Positions 16,425-25,812 of a stretch of DNA of 64,000 bases are shown one piece after another (the stretch's first letter is position 1; each line of letters opens with the position of its first letter). Origin of the DNA: Brooklawnia sp963780175 (GTDB lineage: Bacteria; Actinomycetota; Actinomycetes; Propionibacteriales; Propionibacteriaceae); contig CAWAAT010000003.1 of NCBI GenBank assembly GCA_963780175.1, forward strand, positions 310,001-374,000. The letters are read 5' to 3'. The notes below the pieces were generated by a model. The model was not told where the DNA came from. It did not search any database and was given only the letters and a program-made list of their open reading frames with translations. The position numbers were made by a program, and so were the translations under genes.

Positions 16425-19400
16425 ATGAGCGACACCTCGCAGCGACAGGCCGGTGGCAGCTACCACCCGGTGCCTGCGCAACTCGACCTGGTCGCGATGG
16501 ACCACCAGATCCTCAGCCTTTGGGGACGCGACGACACTTTCAACCGCAGCTGGCAGGCCAGCAAGGACGGCGAGCCGTGGACCTTCTTCGAGGGTCCGCC
16601 CACCGCGAACGGGCATCCCGGGACGCACCACATCGAGGCCCGCGTCTTCAAGGACATCTTCCCGCGCTTCAAGACCATGCAGGGCCGCCGCGTCGACCGC
16701 AAGGCGGGCTGGGACTGTCATGGTCTGCCGGTCGAACTGGCCGTCGAGGCCGAACTCGGTATCGACGACAAGTCCGAGATTGAGGCGCTCGGGATCGACC
16801 GGTTCAACCAGATGTGCCGCCAGTCGGTGTCTCGCCATGTGGGCGAGTTCGCCGAGCTGACCAACCGGATGGGGTACTGGGTCAACCTTGAGGACGCCTA
16901 CTGGACGATGGACCCGGCCTACGTCGAGTCGGAGTGGTGGGCGCTCAAACAGATCTTCGACGCCGGTCTGCTGGTCGAGGACCACCGGGTGGCTCCCTAC
17001 TGCCCGAAGGATCAGACGACGCTGAGCGACCACGAGGTCGCCCAGGGCTACGAGGATGTCGTTGACCCGTCGGTCTACGTGCGGTTCCCGCTCACCAGTG
17101 GTCCCTGGGCCGGGGCCAGCCTGCTGGTCTGGACGACCACCCCGTGGACGCTGGTCAGCAACACCGCAGTCGCCGTGCACCCCGAGGTCAGCTACGTGCT
17201 GGCCACCGACGGCCATGAGTCCCTGGTGGTTGCCGAGCCGTTGTTCGACGCCGTGCTTGGCGGCATCGCCGACGACGATGACCGGGCGATCTGGCACGTC
17301 ACCGACCAGACCACCGGCGCCCAGATGGAGCGCTGGGACTATCAGCGTCCCTTCGAACTGGTCGACTTCGAGGCCAAGGCCAACTTCGTGGTGCTGGCCG
17401 ACTACGTCACCACTGCGGACGGCACCGGCCTGGTGCACCAGGCGCCGGCCTTCGGCGCCGACGACATGGCGGTCTGCCGCGCCTACGGACTCGAGATGGT
17501 CAACCCCATCCGCCCGGACGGCACCTTCGATGAACACCTCGAGCTCATCGGTGGGCAGTTCTTCAAGAGCGCCGACAAGGCGTTGGTGGCAGACATGGTC
17601 GAGCGTGGTGTGCTCTTCCGCGAGCTGCCGTACACCCACTCCTACCCGCACTGCTGGCGCTGCCACACCCCGCTGATCTACTACGCCCAACCGTCCTGGT
17701 ACATCCGCACCACCCAGATCAAGGACGCCCTGCTCCGCGAGAACGAGGCCACCAACTGGTACCCCGAGCACATCCGTCACGGGCGTTACGGCGACTGGCT
17801 GAACAACAACATCGACTGGGCCCTCAGCCGCAGTCGCTACTGGGGCACCCCGCTGCCGATCTGGCGCAACGACGTCGACCCCAGCCGGATGGTGTGCGTC
17901 GGATCGCGCGCCGAGTTGGGTGAACTCGCAGGTCAGGACCTGCTGACCCTCGACCCGCATCGTCCGTTCGTGGACGACATCACCTTCACCATCGAGGGCG
18001 AACCGGGCACCTACCGGCGCGTCCCCGAGGTGATCGACGCCTGGTTCGACTCGGGGTCGATGCCGTTCGCGCAGTGGGGCTACCCGTGGGTCGAAGGATC
18101 CAGGGAGAAGTTCGAGAAGCACTACCCGGCCGACTTCATCTGCGAGGCCATCGACCAGACCCGCGGCTGGTTCTACACACTGATGGCGGTGGGCACCCTG
18201 GTCTTCGACCAGTCCAGCTATCGCAACGTGCTCTGCCTGGGCCACATCCTGGCCGAGGACGGGCGCAAGATGAGCAAGCACCTCGGCAACATCCTCGAGC
18301 CGATCCCGCTGATGGACGAGCACGGTGCGGACGCTGTCCGCTGGTTCATGGCCTGCTCCGGCTCGCCGTGGGCCGCCCGACGGGTCGGCCACAACGCGCT
18401 GCAGGAGATCGTGCGCAAGGTGCTGCTCACCTACTGGAACACGGTGGCCTTCCACTCGTTGTACGCGCGGGCGAACGATTGGCGTCCCCAGGGCGTGGCG
18501 CCGGCGGTCGCCGAGCGGCACGTCCTGGACCGCTGGTTGGTCTCGGCCACCCAGGACCTGGTGGCCAGGGTCAGTGCCGATCTGGAGGACTTCGACACCC
18601 AGCACGTCGGCCTCCTGCTGCTGAGCTTCATCGACGACCTGTCGAACTGGTACGTCCGGCGCAGCCGTCGGCGCTTCTGGGAGGGCGACCCCTCGGCGCT
18701 GTGGACCCTGCACGAGACGCTGCACACCCTGACCCGGTTGATGGCCCCGATCGTTCCGTTCATCACCGAACGGGTCTGGCAGGACCTGTTCGTCCCGACG
18801 GATCCGCAGGGACCCGACTCGGTGCACCTGGCCGACTGGCCAATGGCAGACAAGGCGCTCATCGACCCGCACCTGGCTGAGGCCATGGACCTCACCCGTC
18901 GGCTGGTCGAACTGGGCCGCGCGGCCCGGGCCGAGGCCAAGGTGAAGACGCGTCAGCCGCTGTCGCGGGCCCTGATCGGGTCGGCGGCCCGCGCCCAGTT
19001 GGACGATGAACTGGTCGCCGAGATCACCGCCGAACTCAACATCCACGCAGTAGAGACCTTCAACGCAGCCGGTGACGTGGTCGACTACTCGGCCAAGGCG
19101 AACTTCCGCGCGCTCGGCAAGCGCTACGCCAAGAAGACCCCGGTGGTGGCCGAGGCCGTCGCGGCTGCGGACGCAGCCTGGCTGGCGTCCGAACTTGCCG
19201 GCCAGCGGCGGGTCAGCCTGGACGTGCCCGGGGTGGGGCTCGTCGAGTTGGGTCCCGATGACCTCTTCGTCACCGAACGACCCCGCGAAGGCTGGTCGGT
19301 GGTCGAGGAGGACGGCCAGACCATCGCCCTGGATCTCGAGCTCACCCCGGAGTTGGTGGCGGCCGGTCTGGCTCGCGAGGTGATCCGGTTCGTCCAGGAG

Positions 19401-19625
19401 ACCCGGAAGGCCTCCGGACTTGAGGTCTCGGACCGCATCCGGTTGAGCTGGGACACCCCGGACGCCGCCCTGGCTGCGGCGGTCGAGAAGCACGCCGAGC
19501 AGGTGGCGGAGGAGGTGCTGGCTGTTGCGATGGAACGGCGGCGACCGGGACGACTCCTGGGTCACCGACGAGGCCCTCGGGCTGGGCGTCCACATCGAGA
19601 AGGCCTGATCGCGGGGCACCGATGA
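16425..19625 (+). CDS. ileS: isoleucyl-tRNA synthetase, type 2, with 3'-terminal frameshift
   Basis: Class I synthetase charging tRNA-Ile, 1066 codons as read. The signature region is GPPTANGHPGTHH (57-69) and the KMSKS loop is DGRKMSKHLGN. The editing (CP1) domain and the anticodon-binding region with a tryptophan-rich DWPMADKALIDP segment are present. Length and architecture fit the IleS2 type usual in actinobacteria. The ATG at 16425 directly follows the T-box leader. The last part is out of frame: after ...EEVLAVAMER the read frame gives an Arg-rich tail, whereas removing one G near 19534-19550 restores DDSWVTDEALGLGVHIEKA and a stop at 19608. In the frame as read, the stop overlaps the next gene's ATG. 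Confidence 0.92.
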   Translation: MSDTSQRQAGGSYHPVPAQLDLVAMDHQILSLWGRDDTFNRSWQASKDGEPWTFFEGPPTANGHPGTHHIEARVFKDIFPRFKTMQGRRVDRKAGWDCHGLPVELAVEAELGIDDKSEIEALGIDRFNQMCRQSVSRHVGEFAELTNRMGYWVNLEDAYWTMDPAYVESEWWALKQIFDAGLLVEDHRVAPYCPKDQTTLSDHEVAQGYEDVVDPSVYVRFPLTSGPWAGASLLVWTTTPWTLVSNTAVAVHPEVSYVLATDGHESLVVAEPLFDAVLGGIADDDDRAIWHVTDQTTGAQMERWDYQRPFELVDFEAKANFVVLADYVTTADGTGLVHQAPAFGADDMAVCRAYGLEMVNPIRPDGTFDEHLELIGGQFFKSADKALVADMVERGVLFRELPYTHSYPHCWRCHTPLIYYAQPSWYIRTTQIKDALLRENEATNWYPEHIRHGRYGDWLNNNIDWALSRSRYWGTPLPIWRNDVDPSRMVCVGSRAELGELAGQDLLTLDPHRPFVDDITFTIEGEPGTYRRVPEVIDAWFDSGSMPFAQWGYPWVEGSREKFEKHYPADFICEAIDQTRGWFYTLMAVGTLVFDQSSYRNVLCLGHILAEDGRKMSKHLGNILEPIPLMDEHGADAVRWFMACSGSPWAARRVGHNALQEIVRKVLLTYWNTVAFHSLYARANDWRPQGVAPAVAERHVLDRWLVSATQDLVARVSADLEDFDTQHVGLLLLSFIDDLSNWYVRRSRRRFWEGDPSALWTLHETLHTLTRLMAPIVPFITERVWQDLFVPTDPQGPDSVHLADWPMADKALIDPHLAEAMDLTRRLVELGRAARAEAKVKTRQPLSRALIGSAARAQLDDELVAEITAELNIHAVETFNAAGDVVDYSAKANFRALGKRYAKKTPVVAEAVAAADAAWLASELAGQRRVSLDVPGVGLVELGPDDLFVTERPREGWSVVEEDGQTIALDLELTPELVAAGLAREVIRFVQETRKASGLEVSDRIRLSWDTPDAALAAAVEKHAEQVAEEVLAVAMERRRPGRLLGHRRGPRAGRPHREGLIAGHR

Positions 19626-20395
19626 GCTGGCGGGTCTCTGACAAGGACGGTCTGCTCGTCCGCAGCGGGGACGACCCGTTCGTGCGGTGCGAGGTCGCCG
19701 CCGACGGGGTCGGTCTGGCGGGCCCGCTCGGTTGGGCGGTGCTCAGCCCGGCCGAGCGGGATCGGGCCGGTGCGGTGGTCGTGCTGGACGTGGAGCCGGA
19801 TGAGGCTCGGGGCCGCGATCTGGTGCGTCGGCTGACCAGCCTTGCGCAGGACGAGGGCCGACGACTCGCCTGGATCGTCACCGAGGGGGGCATCGAGCTG
19901 CCGCTGGGCGAGCCGTGGCAGTTCGGAGCGCACTGGGTGTGGATGTCGGCCACCACTGTGAGTTCACAACCAGAGAACAGTTGGAGTCTCATCGAGTTGG
20001 ACGATGACTCCGACGCCGAGGAGATCGCCGCCTTCGCGGTCCCGATCAACCCGCTGTTTGAGGGCGACCCGGGGCAGGGCAGAACCAGGCTGTGGCTGGG
20101 GGCAAGGGACACCTCGGGAGCGCTGATCGCCTGCGGCGCGGTTCACGAGACCCCGGCCGGCGTCGGGCACCTGGCCGGTCTGGTGGTGGCGCCCCAGTAT
20201 CGACGCAAGGGTCTGGGACGGGCGATCGTCCTCGGGCTGAGTCGGGCGGTGCTCGCTTCCGACGGTGTGGTGACGTTGTCGGCCTACGCCGACAACGAGG
20301 CCGCCATCAGGCTCTATCTGGGCCTCGGCTACCGGCTCGACCATGCCTTCGTCTCCCGGTTCCGCGAGCCGCGTCGGGCCGCGTCGGGTCAATAG
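19622..20395 (+). CDS. GNAT-family N-acetyltransferase
   Basis: A 257-residue protein whose C-terminal half is a Gcn5-related acetyltransferase domain: acetyl-CoA loop QYRRKGLGRAIV, preceded by GHLAGLVVAP and followed by LSAYADNEAAIRLYLGLGYR. The N-terminal 110 residues form a separate region of unknown role. Its ATG is 13 bases after the restored ileS stop, so it is probably co-transcribed with ileS. Substrate unknown. The 3' end overlaps the converging CPBP-like gene by seven bases. Confidence 0.85.
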   Translation: MSWRVSDKDGLLVRSGDDPFVRCEVAADGVGLAGPLGWAVLSPAERDRAGAVVVLDVEPDEARGRDLVRRLTSLAQDEGRRLAWIVTEGGIELPLGEPWQFGAHWVWMSATTVSSQPENSWSLIELDDDSDAEEIAAFAVPINPLFEGDPGQGRTRLWLGARDTSGALIACGAVHETPAGVGHLAGLVVAPQYRRKGLGRAIVLGLSRAVLASDGVVTLSAYADNEAAIRLYLGLGYRLDHAFVSRFREPRRAASGQ

Positions 20396-21207
20396 AGGAA
20401 GAACGGGAAGACGCTGGGGTTGTGGGCATGCACGATCGCCAGGAAGACAACCGCGTCGAAGATCAGGTGCACGATCAGCACGTAGGTCAGTGAACGGCTA
20501 CGGGTGAACAGGAAGCCCTGCAGCAGCGCGAAAGGGAAAGTCAGCACCGGCCCCCAGGCTTGGTAGCCGAGTTCCCACAGGAACGAGACGAAGATCAACC
20601 CCTGCAACAGGTTCGCCTGCCACAGCGGGAAATGCCGACGCAGCAGCGCGAAACAGGTGCAGACGAAGAAGAGTTCGTCCCAGGTGCCGACCGCGTTGAC
20701 GCCCACGAAGAACCGGGCGTACTCGCTGGGCTCGGTGATCACCGGCCAGTTCTGGTAGGCGCCGGAGCGGATGAAGTAGAACGGCAGGACCAGCCAGGCC
20801 AGCAGCGGGACGATGACCAGATAGCCGCGCTGCCAGGACGTCCAGCGTCGGCCGCTTCGCCACGGGAACACGATCACCTTCCTGCGGTAGACCAGCCGGT
20901 CGACCACCAGGGGGACGAGGACGGCCGCGCCCAGGGTCGCCCCGATCCGCCAGAAACTCGGCCAGCTGATGTCGGCCGCCACCGAGGTGGACGCCACGAT
21001 CGCCAGCCCCAGACCGATCAGGAGCAGGTCTTGGCCGAGCGCACGGCTGGTGAACCAGGCCAGCGCCACGCTGGCCAGCAGCAAGGCCAGGCCCGGCAGC
21101 GTGGCCTGCAACCCGAACAGCACGAAGGCAGCGGCAGCGACGCCGACGGCCGCGGCTAACCCACGTCGGGAGTCGTACAGCTGGTCCACGCCCTGGTTGC
21201 CGGCCAT
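20389..21207 (-). CDS. CPBP-like intramembrane protein
   Basis: A 272-residue membrane protein with about seven hydrophobic segments. It resembles the CPBP (CaaX protease/bacteriocin-processing, Abi) family: motif 1 appears as WDELFFVCTCFALLRR and the C-terminal motif as LIVHLIFDAVVFL. The usual EExxxR glutamate pair is reduced to DE, so proteolytic activity is uncertain. The frame is open to 21375, but that region overlaps the upstream gene, so I use the ATG at 21207 (MAGNQGVDQLYD), 20 bases after the quinone oxidoreductase stop. Confidence 0.65.
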   Translation of the reverse strand: MAGNQGVDQLYDSRRGLAAAVGVAAAAFVLFGLQATLPGLALLLASVALAWFTSRALGQDLLLIGLGLAIVASTSVAADISWPSFWRIGATLGAAVLVPLVVDRLVYRRKVIVFPWRSGRRWTSWQRGYLVIVPLLAWLVLPFYFIRSGAYQNWPVITEPSEYARFFVGVNAVGTWDELFFVCTCFALLRRHFPLWQANLLQGLIFVSFLWELGYQAWGPVLTFPFALLQGFLFTRSRSLTYVLIVHLIFDAVVFLAIVHAHNPSVFPFFLY

Positions 21208-21227
21208 GGGGTCAGTCTGTCGCACAA

Positions 21228-22205
21228 TCAGGCCAGCACGACCACCTTCCCGGTCGTCCGACGTCCCTCGAGAGCTCGATGAGCCTCGGAGGCCTCCGCC
21301 ATCGCCACCTCCAGCCCGATCGGAACACGGAGCGTCCCGTCGGCGGCTGCCTCGAAGATCTCTCGGGCCCGCCACAGCGTCTCGTCCCGCGTCAGGGTGT
21401 GATGGGCCAGGGTGGGTCGGGTGATGAACAGCGAACCGGACGAGTTGAGCCGCTGCAGGTCGAACGGGGGCACCTGACCCGAGGCGCCACCGAACAACAC
21501 CATGAGACCGCGGGGACGCAGGCTGGCCAGGGACGCGTCGAAGGTGGCCCGGCCGACCCCGTCATAGACCACGTCCACCCCGCCGGGCACCAACATGCGA
21601 ACAGCTGCGGGCAGATCGCGGGTGAGGTCGTCCAGTTCGGTGTAGATGATCACGTCTGAGGCACCATAACCGCTTGCCAAAGCCGCTTTCTCGGAGGTGC
21701 CGGCGGTGGCGATCACCCGTCCGCCGTGCGCCACGATCAGCTGGGTGAGCAGGCCGCCCACCCCGCCCGCCGCGGCGTGCACCAGGGCGACGTCGCCCGG
21801 GACGATCGCGTGCGTCGACCGGCACAGGTAGTGGGCCGTCATGCCCTGCAGCGGGAGGGCGGCCGCGACCAGCGGATCCAGACCCGCCGGCACCGGGAGG
21901 ACGTCTTGGGCTCCCACACGCACGAACTCGGCGTACGAGCCGGCCGCATTGGCCCACGCGACCACGTCACCGACCTTGGCCTGCGCGTGCGGGCCGGCCG
22001 CGACCACCGTCCCGGCGCCCTCCACACCGACGACGTGCGGGTAGTCCATCGGGTAGACCCCGGAGCGGCGGTAGGTGTCGATGAAGTTGACCCCCGCCGC
22101 GATGGTCTGGACGATGACGTCGCCCTGCCCTGCAACAGGTTCAGGGACGTCGGTGTAGGCGAGGACCTCGGGACCGCCCGGAGCGGTGGCGACGATGGCT
22201 TTCAT
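21228..22205 (-). CDS. zinc-independent quinone oxidoreductase (MDR superfamily)
   Basis: A 325-residue NADPH:quinone reductase of the medium-chain dehydrogenase superfamily. Visible are the N-terminal GroES-like fold (GVNFIDTYRRSGVYPMDYPH; VVGVEGAGTVVAAG) and the cofactor loop VHAAAGGVGGLLTQL, with the QOR-type AAGGVG motif replacing zinc ligands. The ATG at 22205 (MKAIVATAPGGPEVL) is clear. It follows a -10-like TTGAAT by six bases. In the six-frame reading it is artificially fused to xthA because of a frameshift in that gene. Same strand and close to the CPBP-like gene downstream. Confidence 0.9.
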   Translation of the reverse strand: MKAIVATAPGGPEVLAYTDVPEPVAGQGDVIVQTIAAGVNFIDTYRRSGVYPMDYPHVVGVEGAGTVVAAGPHAQAKVGDVVAWANAAGSYAEFVRVGAQDVLPVPAGLDPLVAAALPLQGMTAHYLCRSTHAIVPGDVALVHAAAGGVGGLLTQLIVAHGGRVIATAGTSEKAALASGYGASDVIIYTELDDLTRDLPAAVRMLVPGGVDVVYDGVGRATFDASLASLRPRGLMVLFGGASGQVPPFDLQRLNSSGSLFITRPTLAHHTLTRDETLWRAREIFEAAADGTLRVPIGLEVAMAEASEAHRALEGRRTTGKVVVLA

Positions 22206-22252
22206 GACGTCATTCAAGCACCGGGACGATGAATTGGGTCGGTTCAGGCCGC

Positions 22253-23120
22253 TCAGCCTCGCGGGGCGACCCGACGACTGCGCGCCGAAGGCCTGGACGG
22301 TGGCGGAACAACCGGGCCGATGTCGCCGTCCGGTGCCTCGTCGAGGTCGACGATCACCGGGGCGTGATCGCTGGGTCCGGTGCCCTTGCGGGCGTGCCTG
22401 TCCACCCATGCCGCCACCGCACGGCTGGCCACCGGTGCGCTGGCCAGCACCAGGTCGATGCGCATGCCCAGGTTCTGGTGGAACATCCCGGATCGGTAGT
22501 CCCAGTACGAGAAGACCCGATCCGTCTGGCCAGTGCTCGCGGACGACATCGACCAGGCCCAGGCCCTGCAACCGGGCCAGGGCGTCTCGCTCGGGTGCGG
22601 TGACGTGGGTCTGCCCCTGGAAGTAGGTCGGGTCGAAGACGTCCGTGTCGGTGGGGGCGATGTTGAGGTCGCCGCAGACCAGCGTCTGCTCGCCGGCCTG
22701 CGCCACCAGGGCGGTCAGGGCGTCCAGCCAGCGCAGCTTGTAGGCGTAGTGCGGGTCGTCCGGGGTTCGACCGTTCGGCACGTAGACCGAGTGCACCCGC
22801 ACACCGGCGCAGGTTGCGGCCACCAGACGCGCCTCCAGGGTGGAAGCGTCGGGGAAGCCGGGGTCGCCGGGCAGCCCCGGGCTGACGTCGTCCAACCCCA
22901 CCCGTGAGCAGACCGCCACCCCGTTCCACTGGCCCAGACCGTGGTGCGCCCACTCGTAGCCGAGCCGGGTGAGATCGGGGCCCACCGCGGAGTCGAAGCC
23001 GTCGTCGCTCACCTTGGTCTCCTGCAGGCAGACGACGTCCGGTTGGCGCTCCTCGAGCCAGGGCACGAACCGGGGAACCCGCGGTCTGATGGAGTTCACG
23101 TTCCAGGTTGCGATGCGCAC
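22253..23120 (-). pseudogene. xthA: exodeoxyribonuclease III, frameshifted
   Basis: An AP endonuclease/exonuclease III gene. The N-terminal 200 residues are intact (MRIATWNVNSIRPRV, VVCLQETKV, catalytic CGDLNIAPTDTD). After ...VDVVREHWPD the frame is lost: one extra base near 22522 (a GG on the minus strand) sends it into an Arg/Gly-rich tail. The other frame restores RVFSYWDYRSGMFHQNLGMR and the catalytic GPSDHAPVIVDLD, ending at 22253. The corrected length (288 residues) is normal and the span, 868 bases, is one more than a multiple of three. Whether the shift is real or a sequencing error cannot be decided here; as read, the essential SDH residues are lost. The start is a GTG. Confidence 0.85.
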
Positions 23121-23151
23121 CCCGCTACTGTGGCACGTCCAGGACGGTGCG

Positions 23152-23865
23152 TCAGCTGTGGGCGGCGGCCACCGCCAGGCGAAGTGCGCCCTGGAACCTG
23201 GTCTCGCGGTCGGCGGCGCTCATGTTGGCCGAGGCGTCCAGCAGATGATCCGAGACGGTGAGCACGGCAAGTGCCTGCTTGTCGAACTGGGCGGCGACCC
23301 CGTACAGGGCGGCCGCTTCCATCTCGACCCCCAGCACGCCGTAGGTGGCCAGCAGCGGCAGCCAGTCGGGGAACGGGTTCTTGAGGTAGAAGTGGTCGTT
23401 CGACACGACCATGCCGACGTGCACGCCCTGTTCCTGCGCGGCCGCGTCCACCGCGGCGCGGGCGAGGTCGAAGCTGGCGACGGCCGAGAAGTTGAGCCCG
23501 GGTAGCCGCTGCTGGTTCATGTTGGAGTCGGTGTGGGCGCCCAGGGCGATCACCACGTCACCGACGCCGACCTTGGGTGAGATACCCCCGCAGGTGCCGA
23601 CCCGAATGATGCGCTCGACCCCGAACTGGTCGAACAATTCGGTGGCGTAGATGGTCGCCGACGGCATGCCCATCCCCGAACCCATAACCGACAAGGGCTT
23701 TCCCTCGACGGTTCCGGTGAACCCCAGCATGCCGCGCACGTCGGTGACCTGCCTGGCGTCCGGCATCAACAGCCTCGCGATGCGCTCGGCCCGGCGGGGA
23801 TCACCGGGCATCAGGACGGCCGGGGCGAAGTCGCCCCACTCGGCCGCGATGTGTGGAGTGGCCAT
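23152..23865 (-). CDS. deoD: DeoD-type purine nucleoside phosphorylase
   Basis: A 237-residue phosphorylase that cleaves purine (deoxy)nucleosides to base and (deoxy)ribose-1-phosphate. The sequence has the DeoD-type start MATPHIAAEWGDFAPAVLMP, the phosphate-binding GDPRRAERIA, VMGSGMGMPSATIYATELF, RVGTCGG, and the nucleoside site VLGVEMEAAALYGVA and TVSDHLLD. The ATG at 23865 has GGAAGGGAG upstream. Together with adenosine deaminase at 27.6-28.8 kb it would serve purine salvage. Immediately downstream is the frameshifted xthA. Confidence 0.93.
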   Translation of the reverse strand: MATPHIAAEWGDFAPAVLMPGDPRRAERIARLLMPDARQVTDVRGMLGFTGTVEGKPLSVMGSGMGMPSATIYATELFDQFGVERIIRVGTCGGISPKVGVGDVVIALGAHTDSNMNQQRLPGLNFSAVASFDLARAAVDAAAQEQGVHVGMVVSNDHFYLKNPFPDWLPLLATYGVLGVEMEAAALYGVAAQFDKQALAVLTVSDHLLDASANMSAADRETRFQGALRLAVAAAHS

Positions 23866-24029
23866 GTCGGACTCCCTTCCTCGTGGGACCAGCAGACCAC
23901 GGATAATGCCGAAGGGCCAGACCCGCCTCGGGACTGACGCGCGCGATCCGCTGTCAGCCGCCTCGCAGTCATGGGATGGTGGTGCTCGGGAGCGCTCGGC
24001 ACAGGGCTCACCCACGAAGGGAGCGCATC

Positions 24030-25745
24030 GTGGTGGACGTCATCGAGGCGGCAAAGAGCTGGATCGCGCATGATCCGGATGCCCGCGATCGCGCCGAACT
24101 GGCTGCCTTGGTGATGCGGGCCGAGGTCGGCGACGACGCAGCGCCCGAAGAGTTGGCCTCCCGGATGGCTGGGCCGCTGGTCTTCGGCACCGCCGGACTG
24201 CGGGGTGCGGTGGGGGCGGGGTCGGCGCGAATGAACACCGCTGTGGTCACGACCGCGACCGCCGGGCTGTGCGCCGTGCTGCGCGAGCAGTTGGGCACCG
24301 ACCCGCACGTCGTGATCGGTTACGACGCGCGGCACCGCTCGGCGGAGTTCGCCCGGACGGTGGCTGGCGTGGTGGTGGCCTGCGGCGGCCGGGGGAGTCT
24401 GATGCCCGACATGTGCCCCACACCGCTGGTGGCGTTCGCGGTCAACCACCTCGACGCGGACGCCGCGGTGATGATCACCGCGTCGCACAACCCGGCGGCC
24501 GACAACGGTTACAAGGTGTACCTGGGCGCTCGCATGACCGACGAGTTCGGACGTGGTGCCCAACTTGTCAGCCCGACCGACGAACTGGTCATGGCGGCGA
24601 TCACCAGTGCGGGGGCGGCTGACGGCGTCCCGGTTGCCGATCGGGGCTGGCAGGTGGTGCCACCCGAGGTCGAGGACGCCTACGTGGAGGCCACCCGGAC
24701 CTTGGTCACCAGGCTCCAGGTGCTCACCGGAGTGCAGGGTGACCTGGCGGACCTTCGGGTGGTGCTGACGACCCTGCACGGGGTGGGGGCCCGGCTGGCG
24801 TCCCGCGTTCTGCGGCACAACGGGCTGGACGAGCTGCACCTGGTGGTGTCCCAGTGCACGCCTGACCCCGACTTCCCGACGGTGCCGTTCCCCAACCCCG
24901 AGGAGCTGGGCGCGATCGACCTGGCCGTTGCGCTGGGCCTCGAGGTGGCCGCCGATGTCGTGGTAGCCCTCGACCCGGACGCCGACCGTTGCTCGATCGC
25001 GGTGCCGGCACCCGGTGTCGAGGGGGGATGGCGTCAGCTCACCGGCGATGAACTCGGCGCGTTGTTGGGTGATCACATCGGTTCGGCGTATGCCGGCAGC
25101 CCGGACGCGGTGCTCGCCCGATCGATCGTGTCGTCGTCCCTGCTCGACCGGATAGCCGCAGGGCACGGCATCGTTGCGGCTCAGACCCTCACGGGTTTCA
25201 AGTGGATCGCTCGCGTGCCTGGCATCGTGTACGGGTTCGAGGAGGCCATCGGATACTGCGTCAACCCGATGATCGTGCGCGACAAGGACGGCATCACCGC
25301 CGCGCTGATTGCCTGCCGACTGGCGGCGATCGCCAAGCGGGACGGTCGAACCTTGCTGGAGGCGCTCGATGACCTGGCACTGGGCCATGGCCTCGTCCTG
25401 ACTGCCCCGATGACCTTCCGGGTGGGTGCCCCGGCACTGATCACCGCTGCCCTGGCCAGGCTGGTGGCGCAGCCGCCCACCATGCTGGGTGGTTCGCGGG
25501 TCATCGAGGTCATCGATCTCGCCGACGGCTACCTGGGTCTTGCACCCACGGTGGGCTTCCGGTTGGAGACGGCGCGGGGCGATCGGGTGGTCATTCGTCC
25601 CTCGGGTACCGAGCCGAAGCTCAAGTGCTACCTCGAGGTGGTCGACACGGTTCCGGGACGCGAGGAGTTGGCGACCGTGCGACTGATGGCGGCGGCCCGG
25701 CTTGAGCAGATCAAGGGCGAGGTGGCCGAGGCGCTGGGTCTGTGA
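24030..25745 (+). CDS. phospho-sugar mutase (phosphoglucomutase/phosphomannomutase)
   Basis: A 571-residue alpha-D-phosphohexomutase. Catalytic phosphoserine loop VMITASHNPAADNGYKVY, metal loop VALDPDADRCSIA, sugar-specificity loop GFEEAIGYC and phosphate-binding loop RPSGTEPKLKCYL are all present in the right order. It matches the actinobacterial PmmB/PGM2-like group, which interconverts glucose or mannose 1- and 6-phosphates or pentose phosphates; the substrate is open. The GTG at 24030 follows AAGGGAG by six bases; a second GTG at 24033 is an equal alternative. Its proximity to deoD (divergent) would fit ribose-1-phosphate mutation, but this is inference. Confidence 0.88.
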   Translation: MVDVIEAAKSWIAHDPDARDRAELAALVMRAEVGDDAAPEELASRMAGPLVFGTAGLRGAVGAGSARMNTAVVTTATAGLCAVLREQLGTDPHVVIGYDARHRSAEFARTVAGVVVACGGRGSLMPDMCPTPLVAFAVNHLDADAAVMITASHNPAADNGYKVYLGARMTDEFGRGAQLVSPTDELVMAAITSAGAADGVPVADRGWQVVPPEVEDAYVEATRTLVTRLQVLTGVQGDLADLRVVLTTLHGVGARLASRVLRHNGLDELHLVVSQCTPDPDFPTVPFPNPEELGAIDLAVALGLEVAADVVVALDPDADRCSIAVPAPGVEGGWRQLTGDELGALLGDHIGSAYAGSPDAVLARSIVSSSLLDRIAAGHGIVAAQTLTGFKWIARVPGIVYGFEEAIGYCVNPMIVRDKDGITAALIACRLAAIAKRDGRTLLEALDDLALGHGLVLTAPMTFRVGAPALITAALARLVAQPPTMLGGSRVIEVIDLADGYLGLAPTVGFRLETARGDRVVIRPSGTEPKLKCYLEVVDTVPGREELATVRLMAAARLEQIKGEVAEALGL

Positions 25746-25812
25746 CCCAATCGGAGCATGGCTCCGCCTCCGATAGGCTGGCGGTTGACGGTTGAACAGG
25801 TGAGGAGACAGA

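Noticed and set aside
16260..19619. Open frame of 1119 codons on the minus strand opposite ileS
   Set aside because: It is the antisense shadow of a high-GC coding gene; composition is His/Arg/Val-rich with no family motifs and no ribosome site.
22205..23120. A fused exonuclease III-quinone oxidoreductase protein (one open frame from 23120 to 21228)
   Set aside because: The fusion arises only because the xthA frameshift reads through into the next gene; the linker is Arg/Gly/Pro-rich nonsense and the true xthA end lies in another frame.
23811..25388. Minus-strand frame of 525 codons opposite the phosphohexomutase gene
   Set aside because: Overlaps two well-supported genes and shows no recognisable domain; typical GC-driven antisense frame.
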